Below are positions 23,810-31,405 of a stretch of 36,787 nt of DNA, in pieces. The translations under genes and the position numbers were made by a program. Positions within the stretch are counted from its first letter, which is position 1; every line of letters begins with the position of its first letter. The stretch comes from Prauserella cavernicola (lineage in GTDB: Bacteria > Actinomycetota > Actinomycetes > Mycobacteriales > Pseudonocardiaceae): NCBI RefSeq assembly GCF_016595675.1, contig NZ_JAENJH010000001.1, forward strand, positions 1,078,252 to 1,115,038, in the 5' to 3' direction. The notes under the pieces were generated by a model, which saw only the letters and a program-made list of their open reading frames with translations, ran no database searches and was not told where the DNA came from.

Positions 23810-24031
23810 TCAGGACTGAGAGTCGGACTCCATGGCCCGGATCAGGCTCTTCGGCCGCATGTCCGTCCAGTGTGTCTCGACGTAGTCCACACAGGACTGC
23901 CGATCGGCCTCGCCGTACACCTGCGTCCAGCCGGACGGAATGTCCGCGAAGGAGGGCCACAGCGAATGCTGCCCCTCGTCGTTGACCAGGACGTAGAAAG
24001 AGCCGCTCTCGTCGTCGAACGGGTTGGTCAC
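23810..24031 (-). CDS. MbtH-like NRPS accessory protein
   Basis: A 73-residue protein of the MbtH family, which binds and activates or stabilises NRPS adenylation domains in the cytoplasm. It has the full family signature: [39 protein letters not shown], then [17 protein letters not shown]. The chosen start is GTG at 24031 (TNPFDDE), preceded by AGGTGG at eight bases. A GTG four codons upstream (24043) is also in frame but has a poorer ribosome site. It is the first gene after the iron-box promoter, so it and the whole NRPS operon should be induced by iron shortage. Confidence 0.95.
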   Translation of the reverse strand: MTNPFDDESGSFYVLVNDEGQHSLWPSFADIPSGWTQVYGEADRQSCVDYVETHWTDMRPKSLIRAMESDSQS

Positions 24032-24093
24032 AGTAAAAACCACCTGTCAGTCATTAACTCACCGGCGTCAGTGAGCGTCACCCAGCGTCGAAC

Positions 24094-24112
24094 TTAGGCT
24101 AGCTTAACCTAA
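24094..24112 (-). promoter_or_regulatory. Iron box (DmdR/IdeR-type operator) upstream of the NRPS operon
   Basis: The 19-bp sequence TTAGGCTAGCTTAACCTAA is a near-perfect palindrome (half-sites TTAGGCTAG and TTAGGTTAA) and matches the actinobacterial IdeR/DmdR consensus as I know it. It overlaps the proposed -10 element, so Fe-loaded regulator would block transcription. Confidence 0.85.
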
Positions 24113-24128
24113 TTTCCTGAGCGGCCAA
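24101..24128 (-). promoter_or_regulatory. Proposed promoter of the mbtH-like/oxidase/NRPS operon
   Basis: On the minus strand a -35-like TTGGCC (24123-24128) is followed after 16 bases by a -10-like TAAGCT (24101-24106), which lies inside the iron box. Transcription would start about 60 bases upstream of the chosen mbtH-like start. It is inferred from sequence only. Confidence 0.5.
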
Positions 24129-24162
24129 TAGGTTGTTCAGGTGAAGTACGCAATAGTCGCGA

Positions 24163-25236
24163 CTACACGCGACCGGCCCGCTGCTCGCCCCGCAGCAGCC
24201 AGACGAGGTACGCCCCGCCGATGACGAGCGTCGCGGCCCCCACCGGGATCTGCATGGGCGCGAACAGCCGCTGTGCCACCAGATCCGCCGAGGCGAGCAG
24301 CAGCGCGCCGAGCAGCGCGGTGGTCACGAGCGCACTGCCCGCGGTGCGGGCCAGTCGCCGTGCCAGCTGTGGCGCGGCGAGCGCGATGAACTGGATCGGA
24401 CCCGAGTAGGCCACGGCGAAGGCGGTCAGCGACACGGCGATCAACAGCAGCAGCACCTGGGTGCGCTGCACCGGAACGCCGAGCGCGGCAACGCGGTCGT
24501 CGCCCATCTCCAGCAGGCCGAGCCGCCTGCTGAGCAACGCCAGCACGAGCATCGACGACACCACGCCGATGATCACCGGCTGCGCCTGGCTCCAGCCCAG
24601 TCCGTTGAGATTGCCGATCAGCCAGGCGAGCGCGCCCTGCGCGACCGTCAGGTCCGAGCGCGAGATCAGGTACGCGCGGACGGACGCCAGCATCGCGCTG
24701 ACACCGATCCCCACGAGAATCAGCCGCAGCCCGTGGACACCGCCCCGATAGGACAGTGTGTAGATCAACACGGCAGCGACGAGTCCGCCGAGCACGGCAC
24801 CCAGTGGAGCCGACACGGCCGCGCCGCTCAACGCCAGCGACACCAGCAGCGCTCCGGTAGCGGCACCGTCGTTGAAGCCGACGATGTCCGGACTGCCCAG
24901 CGCGTTTCCCGACAGGCGCTGGAAGATCGCACCCGCGAGCGCCAGCGCGGCTCCGATCGTCATGGCCAGCAACAGCCGCGGCAACCGGACGTCGAGCACG
25001 AAGAACCGGTCGAGCCGTTCGCCGTCGCCGGCCAGCGCCAGCAGCACGCGGTCGGCGGCGATCGGATAGTCGCCGACCATCAGGCTCACCACGAACACCA
25101 CGGCCAGGCCCAGCGCGAGGGCGATCGTGACGAGCACGGGTCTGCGCTGCACCCGCACCGACACCCGTCCGCCCCACAGGCGCACCGGCCTGCCCGGCAC
25201 CACCCGTGATCGCGGTCCTCGTACCGTGGTGCTCAC
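24163..25236 (-). CDS. FecCD-family ferric-siderophore ABC permease (FepG-like)
   Basis: A 357-residue multi-helix inner-membrane permease of the iron-siderophore importer family. The hallmark GAIFQRLSGNALGSPDIVGFNDGA near the second helix and SGPIQFIALAAPQLARRL toward the C-terminus are typical of FepG-type subunits. The chosen start is GTG at 25236, overlapping the stop of the previous permease as GTGA; the frame stays open upstream, but that part is a shadow of the neighbouring gene. It would pair with the adjacent FepD-like permease to form the channel. No ATPase gene for it is present here, so one must be supplied elsewhere. Confidence 0.93.
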   Translation of the reverse strand: MSTTVRGPRSRVVPGRPVRLWGGRVSVRVQRRPVLVTIALALGLAVVFVVSLMVGDYPIAADRVLLALAGDGERLDRFFVLDVRLPRLLLAMTIGAALALAGAIFQRLSGNALGSPDIVGFNDGAATGALLVSLALSGAAVSAPLGAVLGGLVAAVLIYTLSYRGGVHGLRLILVGIGVSAMLASVRAYLISRSDLTVAQGALAWLIGNLNGLGWSQAQPVIIGVVSSMLVLALLSRRLGLLEMGDDRVAALGVPVQRTQVLLLLIAVSLTAFAVAYSGPIQFIALAAPQLARRLARTAGSALVTTALLGALLLASADLVAQRLFAPMQIPVGAATLVIGGAYLVWLLRGEQRAGRV

Positions 25237-26234
25237 AACCGCACCCTCTTCCGGCTCCGCACGAGCATGATGAACAACGGCGCGCCGAGGAACGCCGTCA
25301 TGACGCCCACCTCCAGCTCGCCGGGTCTGACGATGAACCGGCCCACGATGTCCGCGCCCACGAGCAGGACGGGCGCGGCCACCATCGAGTAGGCCATGAG
25401 CCAGCGCTGGTCCGGACCGGACACGATCCGCACCGCGTGCGGCACCACGAGTCCGACGAACCCGATCGGCCCGGCGATCGCGGTGGCCGTGCCGCACAAC
25501 AGGATCACGGCGATACCGCTCAGCACCCGGGTCAGCCCGATGCGCGCGCCGAGCGCGCTGCCGAGCTCGTCACCGAGCGCGAGCGCGTTGAGCGGAGCCG
25601 CCATGCACAACGCGACCACCAGGCCCACCACCAGAAACGGCGCGAGCTGGCCGACCACGCTCAAGTCCCGGCCCGCCAGCGAGCCGACCTGCCACAGGCG
25701 GACCACCTCGAGCGTCGCGGCGTCGCGAACCAGCACGGTCGAGGTGAGACCGCCGAGCACCGCCGACACCGCCGTGCCCGCCAGCGCCAGCCGCACCGGG
25801 CCGGTGCTGCCGCGAAAACCGAGCAGGTACACGACGAGCGAGGCGAAGGCGGCGCCGAGGAAGGCGAACCACACGTACGACAACGGCGCGGTGACACCGA
25901 GGAACCCGACCGCGAACACCACGGCACACGCCGCGCCCGCGTTCACGCCCAGGATTCCGGGATCGGCCAGCGGATTGCGGGTGAGCGCCTGCATGAGCGC
26001 CCCGGCGAGGCCGAGGGCCGTGCCGACCGCGAGCCCGACGAGCGTGCGCGGCAGCCGCAGGTCCACGATCACCTTGCTGTCGTAGTCCACCGCGCCCGAC
26101 ACGAGCGCGTCCCACACGGTGCCGAGCGGGATGCTCTCCACCCCGACCGCGATGCTCAGCAGGCACACGAGCAGCAGCAGGCCGAGAGCCACGAGCAGCC
26201 CGCCGAGCCGGAACACGGCGGCGCGCACGGTCAC
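25233..26234 (-). CDS. FecCD-family ferric-siderophore ABC permease (FepD-like)
   Basis: A 333-residue hydrophobic permease. It has the FecCD hallmark GLAGALMQALTRNPLADPGILGVNAGA and the later GPIGFVGLVVPHAVRIVSGPDQRW, followed by ADIVGRFIVRPGELEVGVMTAFLGAPLFI, typical of the FepD partner. The chosen start is GTG at 26234 (TVRAAVF), with GGAGGT nine bases upstream. A GTG at 26282 would add 16 residues and overlap the siderophore-interacting gene, and is less likely. It is the second gene of the uptake operon behind the 27165 iron box. Confidence 0.92.
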   Translation of the reverse strand: MTVRAAVFRLGGLLVALGLLLLVCLLSIAVGVESIPLGTVWDALVSGAVDYDSKVIVDLRLPRTLVGLAVGTALGLAGALMQALTRNPLADPGILGVNAGAACAVVFAVGFLGVTAPLSYVWFAFLGAAFASLVVYLLGFRGSTGPVRLALAGTAVSAVLGGLTSTVLVRDAATLEVVRLWQVGSLAGRDLSVVGQLAPFLVVGLVVALCMAAPLNALALGDELGSALGARIGLTRVLSGIAVILLCGTATAIAGPIGFVGLVVPHAVRIVSGPDQRWLMAYSMVAAPVLLVGADIVGRFIVRPGELEVGVMTAFLGAPLFIMLVRSRKRVRL

Positions 26235-26268
26235 CGAGCCGGACCTCCGCGGGGACGGCGAGCGGAGG

Positions 26269-27084
26269 TCACGAGGGCTCACCCCGTTTCCAGTACCCGG
26301 AGAAGTAGACGGATCCGCGCTCGAAGCCGCGGTCGGAGACCAGATGTCTGCGTACCCGCGTGATCGCGCCCGACTCCCCCGCGATCCACGCGTGGCCGGG
26401 GCCATCGGGAAGTGCGGTGTCGCGCACGGCGTCCAGCAGCCTGCGCGGCCCGTCCTCGCGCACGATCCAGGACACGTCGACCCCGGGACCGGCGCGCAGC
26501 GTCTGCCGCTCACCCGGCGTGCCGATCTCGACGAGCACCACGGCCCGGTGCCCGGGTGCGAGTCCCTCGACGATTCCGGCGATGGCGGGCAACGCGGTCT
26601 CGTCGCCGGCGATCAGCGACCACGTGGCGCCCTCGGGCGGCCGGAACTCGTAGCCGGTGATGGGATCGTGCCGCGCGTCGGGAGCGACGATCGCGAGCCG
26701 GTCGCCCGCACTCGCCCTCGCCGCCCACCGGGAGGCGGGACCCGTGTCGCCGTGCAGCACGAAGTCGATGTCCAGTTCGGCGAGCCCCGGCCGGAACGCG
26801 CGGACCGTGTAGGTGCGCAGGACGGGCCGGACGTCGTCGGGCAGCCGCTGGTGCTCGCCGTACCACGCGGGACCGGTCGAGACCACGGGTTCGTGCTGTC
26901 CCGGCTGCGGCAGTACGACCTTGATGCGCTGGTCGAGGCCCGCGCTGGTCACGGACGCCAGTTCGGCGCCGCCCACGGTGACCCGGCGCATGCCGGGGGT
27001 CACGTCGGCGACCCGGACCACGTGCGCGCGGGCGACGCGGTAGGGCCGCACCTCGTCCTTCACGGCGGACACCGGGACACTCAC
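26269..27084 (-). CDS. Siderophore-interacting protein (FAD-dependent ferric-siderophore reductase, ViuB-like)
   Basis: A 271-residue cytoplasmic flavoprotein that reduces ferric siderophore to release iron after uptake. Family features: VTPGMRRVTVGG near the start, the flavin-binding block RTYTVRAFRPGLAELDIDFVLHG, GDRLAIVAPDAR, the nucleotide-binding core SLIAGDETALPAIAGI, and the C-terminal HAWIAGESGAI with SGYWKRG. The start is GTG at 27084 (SVPVSAVKDEVRPYRV), preceded by AAGGGGG seven bases upstream. It is the first gene of the uptake operon, downstream of an iron box, and is probably dedicated to the siderophore made by the neighbouring NRPS. Confidence 0.93.
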   Translation of the reverse strand: MSVPVSAVKDEVRPYRVARAHVVRVADVTPGMRRVTVGGAELASVTSAGLDQRIKVVLPQPGQHEPVVSTGPAWYGEHQRLPDDVRPVLRTYTVRAFRPGLAELDIDFVLHGDTGPASRWAARASAGDRLAIVAPDARHDPITGYEFRPPEGATWSLIAGDETALPAIAGIVEGLAPGHRAVVLVEIGTPGERQTLRAGPGVDVSWIVREDGPRRLLDAVRDTALPDGPGHAWIAGESGAITRVRRHLVSDRGFERGSVYFSGYWKRGEPS

Positions 27085-27164
27085 GCCTGGCCCCCTTCTC
27101 TCACGGCGTCGGCGGCGATCGAGGAAGTCGATCAGCCGCGTCCACCCCACCACAAGGCGAGAGA

Positions 27165-27183
27165 TTAGGCAAGGTTCACCTAA
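27165..27183. promoter_or_regulatory. Iron box between the uptake operon and the ArsC-family gene
   Basis: The 19-bp TTAGGCAAGGTTCACCTAA has half-sites TTAGGCAAG and TTAGGTGAA, a good fit to the DmdR/IdeR pattern. It lies 81 bp upstream of the siderophore-interacting gene on the minus strand and 84 bp upstream of the ArsC-family gene on the plus strand. Control of the uptake operon is likely; control of the plus-strand gene is possible. The rest of the 183-bp gap shows nothing else I can support. Confidence 0.8.
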
Positions 27184-27267
27184 GTTGGATTCCCGGCGAG
27201 CCCGCGCACCGACGCCACTACGATCGCCTGGCACCCGCGCACGACTCGACGAGAGGGATCCGAGGCC

Positions 27268-27624
27268 ATGGAGATCTGGATCAACCCGGCCTGTTCCAAG
27301 TGCCGCTCCGCCGTGTCGCTGCTCGACGCCGAGGGCGCCGCCTACACGGTCCGCCGTTACCTGGAGGACCCGCCCACCGTCGCCGAGCTCGAGTCCGTGC
27401 TGGCCCGCCTCGGGTTGGAGCCCTGGGACATCACGCGCCTCGGCGAGGCCGTGGCCACCGAGCTGGGCCTCGCCACGTGGGAGCGCGACGAGACCCAGCG
27501 GCACCGATGGATCGAGGCGCTGGCCGCACACCCCGCGCTGATCCAGCGGCCGATCATCACCGCCGACGACGGGACGACGGTCGTGGGCAGGACCCCAGAG
27601 GCGGTCAGGTCCGTCCTGCCCTAG
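27268..27624 (+). CDS. ArsC/Spx-family thiol protein (arsenate-reductase-like)
   Basis: A 118-residue protein with the thioredoxin-like ArsC fold. It has NPACSKCR near the start (Cys9 in the position of the catalytic Cys of E. coli ArsC, within a CxxC), HPALIQRPII (Arg equivalent to Arg94), VVGRTPE (Arg equivalent to Arg107) and DITRLGE (Arg equivalent to Arg60), by comparison with the E. coli sequence from memory. Arsenate or another oxyanion or thiol substrate is possible; no arsenic transporter or ArsR regulator is nearby. ATG at 27268 follows a GAGG ribosome site. It is the only plus-strand gene in the window and converges with the ATPase gene 18 bp downstream. Confidence 0.85.
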   Translation: MEIWINPACSKCRSAVSLLDAEGAAYTVRRYLEDPPTVAELESVLARLGLEPWDITRLGEAVATELGLATWERDETQRHRWIEALAAHPALIQRPIITADDGTTVVGRTPEAVRSVLP

Positions 27625-27642
27625 CCGGTCAGCCCTGGCGAG

Positions 27643-28353
27643 TCACGCGAGCAGGGCGTCGCGCACGCCGAGCGTGCCCAGCAGCTCCTCACGGAGCCTG
27701 CCCAGCTCCCGGTCCGACGGGTCGCGCGGGCGCGGCCGGTCCACCGCCACGTCGGTGACCAGCGAGCCCTCCTCCCCCAGCACGAGCACCCGGTCGGCGA
27801 GCGCGAGCGCCTCGTCGACGTCGTGGGTGATCAGCAGGATCGTCGGGCGGTACCGCTGCCACAGCTCGGTCACGAGCCCGTGCATCGACCGGCGGGTGAG
27901 CGCGTCGAGCGCGCCGAAGGGCTCGTCCAGCAACAACAGCCGGGGTTCTCGTGCCAGCGCCCTCGCCAGCGACACCCGCTGCGCCTGCCCTCCCGAGAGC
28001 GTGAGCGGCCAGACGTCTGCCTTGCCTTCGAGTCCCACCTCCGCGAGCGCGCGTTCGGCGGCGGCTCGCGGGTCCGGTACGTCGAGGTTGAACACCACGT
28101 TGCGCCACACCCGCAGCCACGGGAACAGCCGCGGTTCCTGGAACGCCACCGCCAGTGAGTCCGGCCGCGTCAGGACCTCTGCCTCGTAGCCGTCGTCGAG
28201 CCCGGCGAGGATGCGCACGAGCGTCGACTTGCCCGAGCCACTGCGCCCCAGCAGCGCCACGAGCTGACCGTCGGGAATGGACAGATTCAGCCCGTCGATC
28301 ACCCGGGTGCCGCCGAACGAGCGGCGCAGCGACTCGAGGTGGACCGTGCTCAT
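27643..28353 (-). CDS. ABC transporter ATPase, SsuB/TauB type (sulfonate uptake)
   Basis: A 236-residue cytoplasmic ATPase. Motifs in order: Walker A GRSGSGKST (36-44), Q-loop FQEPRLFPW, signature LSGGQAQRVSLARAL, Walker B LLLLDEPFGALDALTR and H-loop LLITHDVDEAL. The FPW after the Q-loop and the sequence overall suit the nitrate/sulfonate/taurine subfamily. The ATG overlaps the TGA of the upstream binding-protein gene as ATGA. It should energise the SsuC-type permease encoded at 31406-32224. The exact substrate cannot be read from the sequence. Confidence 0.92.
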   Translation of the reverse strand: MSTVHLESLRRSFGGTRVIDGLNLSIPDGQLVALLGRSGSGKSTLVRILAGLDDGYEAEVLTRPDSLAVAFQEPRLFPWLRVWRNVVFNLDVPDPRAAAERALAEVGLEGKADVWPLTLSGGQAQRVSLARALAREPRLLLLDEPFGALDALTRRSMHGLVTELWQRYRPTILLITHDVDEALALADRVLVLGEEGSLVTDVAVDRPRPRDPSDRELGRLREELLGTLGVRDALLA

Positions 28354-29345
28354 GATCCCGCCGCTCCGCTCGCGTCGATCGTGCTGCCCGTGACATCGAT
28401 GGTGTCGTCACTGAGTCCCTGGTCGGCATAGAACGTGGCGACCTCACCGAGTTCCCGCTCGAAGTCCGGCCCGGCGGGCTCGATCGTGGCCGGCGGCACC
28501 GCGCGGATGATGTCGGCCACCTCCGGGGGCACTCCCTGCTCGGCGGCCAGATCGGCGATGCGGCCGTTGTCGCTGCTCGCCGCGTCGGCCTCGCGCTTGA
28601 GCGCGCCGTAGACCGCGCCGACGAGCTCGGGGTTGCGCTCGGCGAACTCGCGCGTGGTGACGTGCACGATGCGGTTGAGCGAGCCGAGGTCCTTGCCCGT
28701 GGCGATGACCTTCGCGCCCGGCACCGTCTGTGCCGTCGCGAAGAACTGGTCCCACACCGCCCACGCGTCCACGTGCCCCTGCGAGAACGCGGTGGCCGCG
28801 TCGGTCGGGGCGAGGTAGACGATGTCGAGCTCGGACGGATCGATGTCCTCCTGCTCGAGCGCGAGCCGGAGCAGGTACTCGCCGGTGCCGCCCTGGTTCA
28901 CCGCGACGCGCTTGCCGACGAGGTCGCGCACCGAGCCGATACCGTCGCGCGCGACGATTCCCTGGCCCAGTCCCGAGTCCCGTTCGACGGCGAAGACCAC
29001 GAGGTCGCGATTGCCCGCGATGGCGGTGAGGAACGACGTCGAGCTGCCCGAGCCGATGTCGACGCTGCCGCCGCGCAACGCCTCGGCGGTGGGGGCGAAC
29101 GCGGGGAACGCCGGGACCCACTCCGTCGAGGCGCCCGCCTCGGTGAGCGCGTCGTCCAGCGAGCCCGCGTACTTGGTGACGGTCAGGTAGTTCGGGTCCT
29201 GCAGCGGGCCCACCCGCACGGTCGTGGCGGCGCCACCGTCCTCGCCCGCCGCGTCCTGCGGCGCCGGGGAGCACGCCGTCACCAGCGCCAGCGACGCGGC
29301 CACGGCCCCGACGGCCCAGCGCGACCTGGTTCGAATTCGGTGCAT
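28350..29345 (-). CDS. Lipoprotein substrate-binding protein of a sulfonate-type ABC importer (SsuA-like)
   Basis: A 331-residue exported lipoprotein. It begins with a basic stretch and hydrophobic segment ending in the lipobox LVTAC (lipidated Cys25), followed by a short acidic/Ala linker. The mature part has VRVGPLQDPNYLTVTKYAGSL, a FAPTAEALRGGSVDIGSGSSTSFL block and LVGKRVAVNQGGTGEYLL, typical of the SsuA/TauA/NrtA family. ATG at 29345 is preceded by GGAAGGAAA and overlaps the upstream monooxygenase stop by one base (TGATG). The outer-face binding protein, permease and ATPase are all encoded in this operon, so the importer is complete. Confidence 0.92.
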   Translation of the reverse strand: MHRIRTRSRWAVGAVAASLALVTACSPAPQDAAGEDGGAATTVRVGPLQDPNYLTVTKYAGSLDDALTEAGASTEWVPAFPAFAPTAEALRGGSVDIGSGSSTSFLTAIAGNRDLVVFAVERDSGLGQGIVARDGIGSVRDLVGKRVAVNQGGTGEYLLRLALEQEDIDPSELDIVYLAPTDAATAFSQGHVDAWAVWDQFFATAQTVPGAKVIATGKDLGSLNRIVHVTTREFAERNPELVGAVYGALKREADAASSDNGRIADLAAEQGVPPEVADIIRAVPPATIEPAGPDFERELGEVATFYADQGLSDDTIDVTGSTIDASGAAGS

Positions 29346-30472
29346 CACGGGGTTTCCTTCCATCCACTGTCGCGCGCCTTCGTCCACGCGGACGTCGCGC
29401 CCTGCTCCGCGGCGCGCGTCACCGGCAGCCGGGGCAGTACGAGCTCGCCGAAGCGGTAGGCCTCTTCCAGCAACGGCATTCCCGACGCGATGAGCACGTC
29501 GATGCCGGCGTCCCGGTAGCCCTGGATGCGGGCGAGCACCTGCTCGGTGCTGCCCACCAGCGCCGTGCCCGGACCGTGGCGCACGAGCCCGATGCCCGAC
29601 CACAGGTTGGGCGCGATCTCCAGCTCCCGCAGGTCCGCAGGCTTGCGGCCGCCGTGCAACGCCGACATCCGCTGCTGGCCCACAGAGTCGATGCCGGAGA
29701 CGTACTCCTGCGCGCCGATGATCGACTTCTCGTCCATGCGGTCGTAGAGGTCCTGCGCCGCGGCCCACGCCTCCTGCTCGGTCTCCCGCACGATGACGTA
29801 GAGCCGGATGCCGAACCGGATCTTGTCGGCCCGGCCGTACTCGGCGGCGAGCGCGCGCACGTCGCGGACCTTGACCTCGGCCTGCTCGGGTGTCTCGCCC
29901 CAGGACAGGTAGGTGTCGATGTGCTTGGCGGCCACCCGGTGCGCCGCCTCCGACGAACCGCCGAACCACAGCGGCGGCCTCGGCTTCTGGTATGGCTCCA
30001 GCGGCAGCCCGCCGTCGACGATGTGGAGGTGCTCGCCCTTGAAGTCCACCCGCTCGCCCTCGAGCAGCCGGGTGAGCACGGTCAGGTACTCGTCGGTGTA
30101 GGCGTAGCGCTCGTCGTGGCTGAGGTGGATTCCGTTCTGCGCCATCAGCTTCGCGTCGCCGTTGACGATGTTGACGCGCAGCCTGCCCCGCGAGAACTGG
30201 TCGAACGTGGTGATCATCTTGGCGAGCAGCGTGGGGCTCACGAACTGCGGGTGCGCGGCCACCAGGTGCTGGAACTGGTCGGTGTAGGGAATGAGCGCCG
30301 AGCCCTGCACCCACGCGTCGTGGGTGCCCGTCGCGAGCAGCGCGCCGGTGAAGCCGAGGTGGTCCACGGCCCTGGCGAGTTGCTGGAAGTAGGCGTAGTT
30401 GAGTGGCCGGGCGCCGTCCTGGCGCCACGGATACCGGCCGTCGGGGCCGGTGAGATACCACAGCACGTCCAT
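29345..30472 (-). CDS. FMNH2-dependent alkanesulfonate monooxygenase homologue (SsuD-like, altered active site)
   Basis: A 375-residue luciferase-like monooxygenase that should use reduced flavin and O2 to cleave C-S bonds. Collinear with E. coli SsuD (381 residues, from memory) over its length: SRGRLRVNIVNGD, LWFGGSSEAAHRVAA, KIRFGIRLYVIVRET, DSVGQQRMSALH, NLWSGIGLVRHGPGTALVG. Arg226 and Arg297 of SsuD are kept, but the Cys54 region is shortened (TGTHDAW for TGRSCEDAW), His228 is Tyr and Tyr331 is Met. The substrate may therefore not be a standard alkanesulfonate. ATG at 30472 has a strong AGGAGGAG ribosome site. No flavin reductase gene is in the window. Confidence 0.88.
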   Translation of the reverse strand: MDVLWYLTGPDGRYPWRQDGARPLNYAYFQQLARAVDHLGFTGALLATGTHDAWVQGSALIPYTDQFQHLVAAHPQFVSPTLLAKMITTFDQFSRGRLRVNIVNGDAKLMAQNGIHLSHDERYAYTDEYLTVLTRLLEGERVDFKGEHLHIVDGGLPLEPYQKPRPPLWFGGSSEAAHRVAAKHIDTYLSWGETPEQAEVKVRDVRALAAEYGRADKIRFGIRLYVIVRETEQEAWAAAQDLYDRMDEKSIIGAQEYVSGIDSVGQQRMSALHGGRKPADLRELEIAPNLWSGIGLVRHGPGTALVGSTEQVLARIQGYRDAGIDVLIASGMPLLEEAYRFGELVLPRLPVTRAAEQGATSAWTKARDSGWKETP

Positions 30473-30487
30473 GATCTGCTCTCCTCC

Positions 30488-31363
30488 TCAGTTGCGGGTC
30501 ACGACGGCGAAGCGGGAGTCGACGGTCCGGCCGACGTCGACGGGCGCCGCGATCAGGTCGAAGTCGGCGAACACGGCCGCGTGCCGTCGCTGCTCGGCCA
30601 GGAAGTCCTCGTCGGGAGGGGACACGCCCCACGGCCGCGAGGTCAGCGCGGGCAGCCAGTCGGCCGCCGACGAGCCGCCGAGGCCGTCGAGCAGCCGGGC
30701 GGCGGACTCTGGATCGGCCTCGGTGCCGGCGTCCGAGGCGGCGAGCGCGTCGACCAGCGCGCGGATCGCGCCGGGCTGGTGTTCGAGCACGTCGTGGGTC
30801 GCCCAGTACACCGACCGGTTGGTGAAGTGCCCGCCAGGACCGGCCAGAACGCGCACGCCGGTGCGCCCGGCCACCCGCGAGTACAGCGGGTCGGTCATCA
30901 CGATCGCGTCGAGGATGCCCTGCTCGAACGCGTCGGCCGCGGTCGCCGGGATGATCTCGGTGGCCAGCACGTCCCGCCAGGCCACGCCCGCGGCCGCGAG
31001 TTCGGCGGCGAGGAACTGCGTGTGCCAGGAGATCGGCATCAGCCCGATGCCCTTGCCCACCAGGTCGGCCACCGAGTGGAACTCCGAGTCGGCACGCACG
31101 CACAGCCCGCCGCGTTCGGGCCGTGGCCCGGACATGCCGAACACGGCGACGTCGAGACCCTGCGCCGTGGCGAGGATCGGCGGGGTCGCCCCGGTGCCCG
31201 CCACCGACAGCGCGCCGACGCGTAGCAGCGGGATGGTCTGCGAACCCGCGCCGTACTCGAAGAACTCGAGGCCCTCCGCGCGCAGTTCGGACACCACGTC
31301 GCGGCGCCGGACGAGAATGGACAGTGACAGGTTCTGCGGATGTGCTCCGACGACGATGGGCAC
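30488..31363 (-). CDS. Signal-less binding-protein-fold protein of the SsuA/NMT1-like family (paralogue 1)
   Basis: A 291-residue protein with the fold signature of sulfonate/nitrate binding proteins but no signal peptide or lipobox: it opens directly with VVGAHPQNLSLSILVRR. Further blocks are VAGTGATPPILATAQG, LVGKGIGLMPISWHTQFLAAEL, AFEQGILDAIVMTDPLYS and HFTNRSVYWATHDV. It shares HPxNLSL, PPI, HT and NRSV motifs with the paralogue at 32752-33684. It has a single Cys (GGLCVRAD). Possible roles are a cytosolic sulfonate-binding or sensory protein, or an enzyme on the binding-protein fold as known for the desulfinase DszB; DszB's catalytic N-terminal Cys is not seen. GTG at 31363 follows AAGGAG. 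Confidence 0.8.
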   Translation of the reverse strand: MPIVVGAHPQNLSLSILVRRRDVVSELRAEGLEFFEYGAGSQTIPLLRVGALSVAGTGATPPILATAQGLDVAVFGMSGPRPERGGLCVRADSEFHSVADLVGKGIGLMPISWHTQFLAAELAAAGVAWRDVLATEIIPATAADAFEQGILDAIVMTDPLYSRVAGRTGVRVLAGPGGHFTNRSVYWATHDVLEHQPGAIRALVDALAASDAGTEADPESAARLLDGLGGSSAADWLPALTSRPWGVSPPDEDFLAEQRRHAAVFADFDLIAAPVDVGRTVDSRFAVVTRN

Positions 31364-31405
31364 GTTCTCTCCTTCGTGCGGGAAAAGTGTGGTGGTCGGT
31401 CCGGC

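Noticed and set aside
21675-23819. Plus-strand open frame of about 714 codons opposite the multicopper oxidase
   Set aside because: It is antisense to a protein with complete copper motifs and has no recognisable domain; it is a GC-bias artefact.
24154-24165. 12-bp palindrome TAGTCGCGACTA at the end of the second permease gene
   Set aside because: It is short, contains the stop codon, and has no T-run or match to a known operator.
24163-27531. N-terminal extensions of the two permeases and the siderophore-interacting protein
   Set aside because: The extra residues are Arg/Gly-rich shadow sequence. Starts with good ribosome sites and family-typical lengths lie at 25236, 26234 and 27084.
27625-27642. 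Possible terminator between the convergent ArsC-family and ATPase genes
   Set aside because: The gap is only 18 bp and shows no convincing hairpin or T-run.
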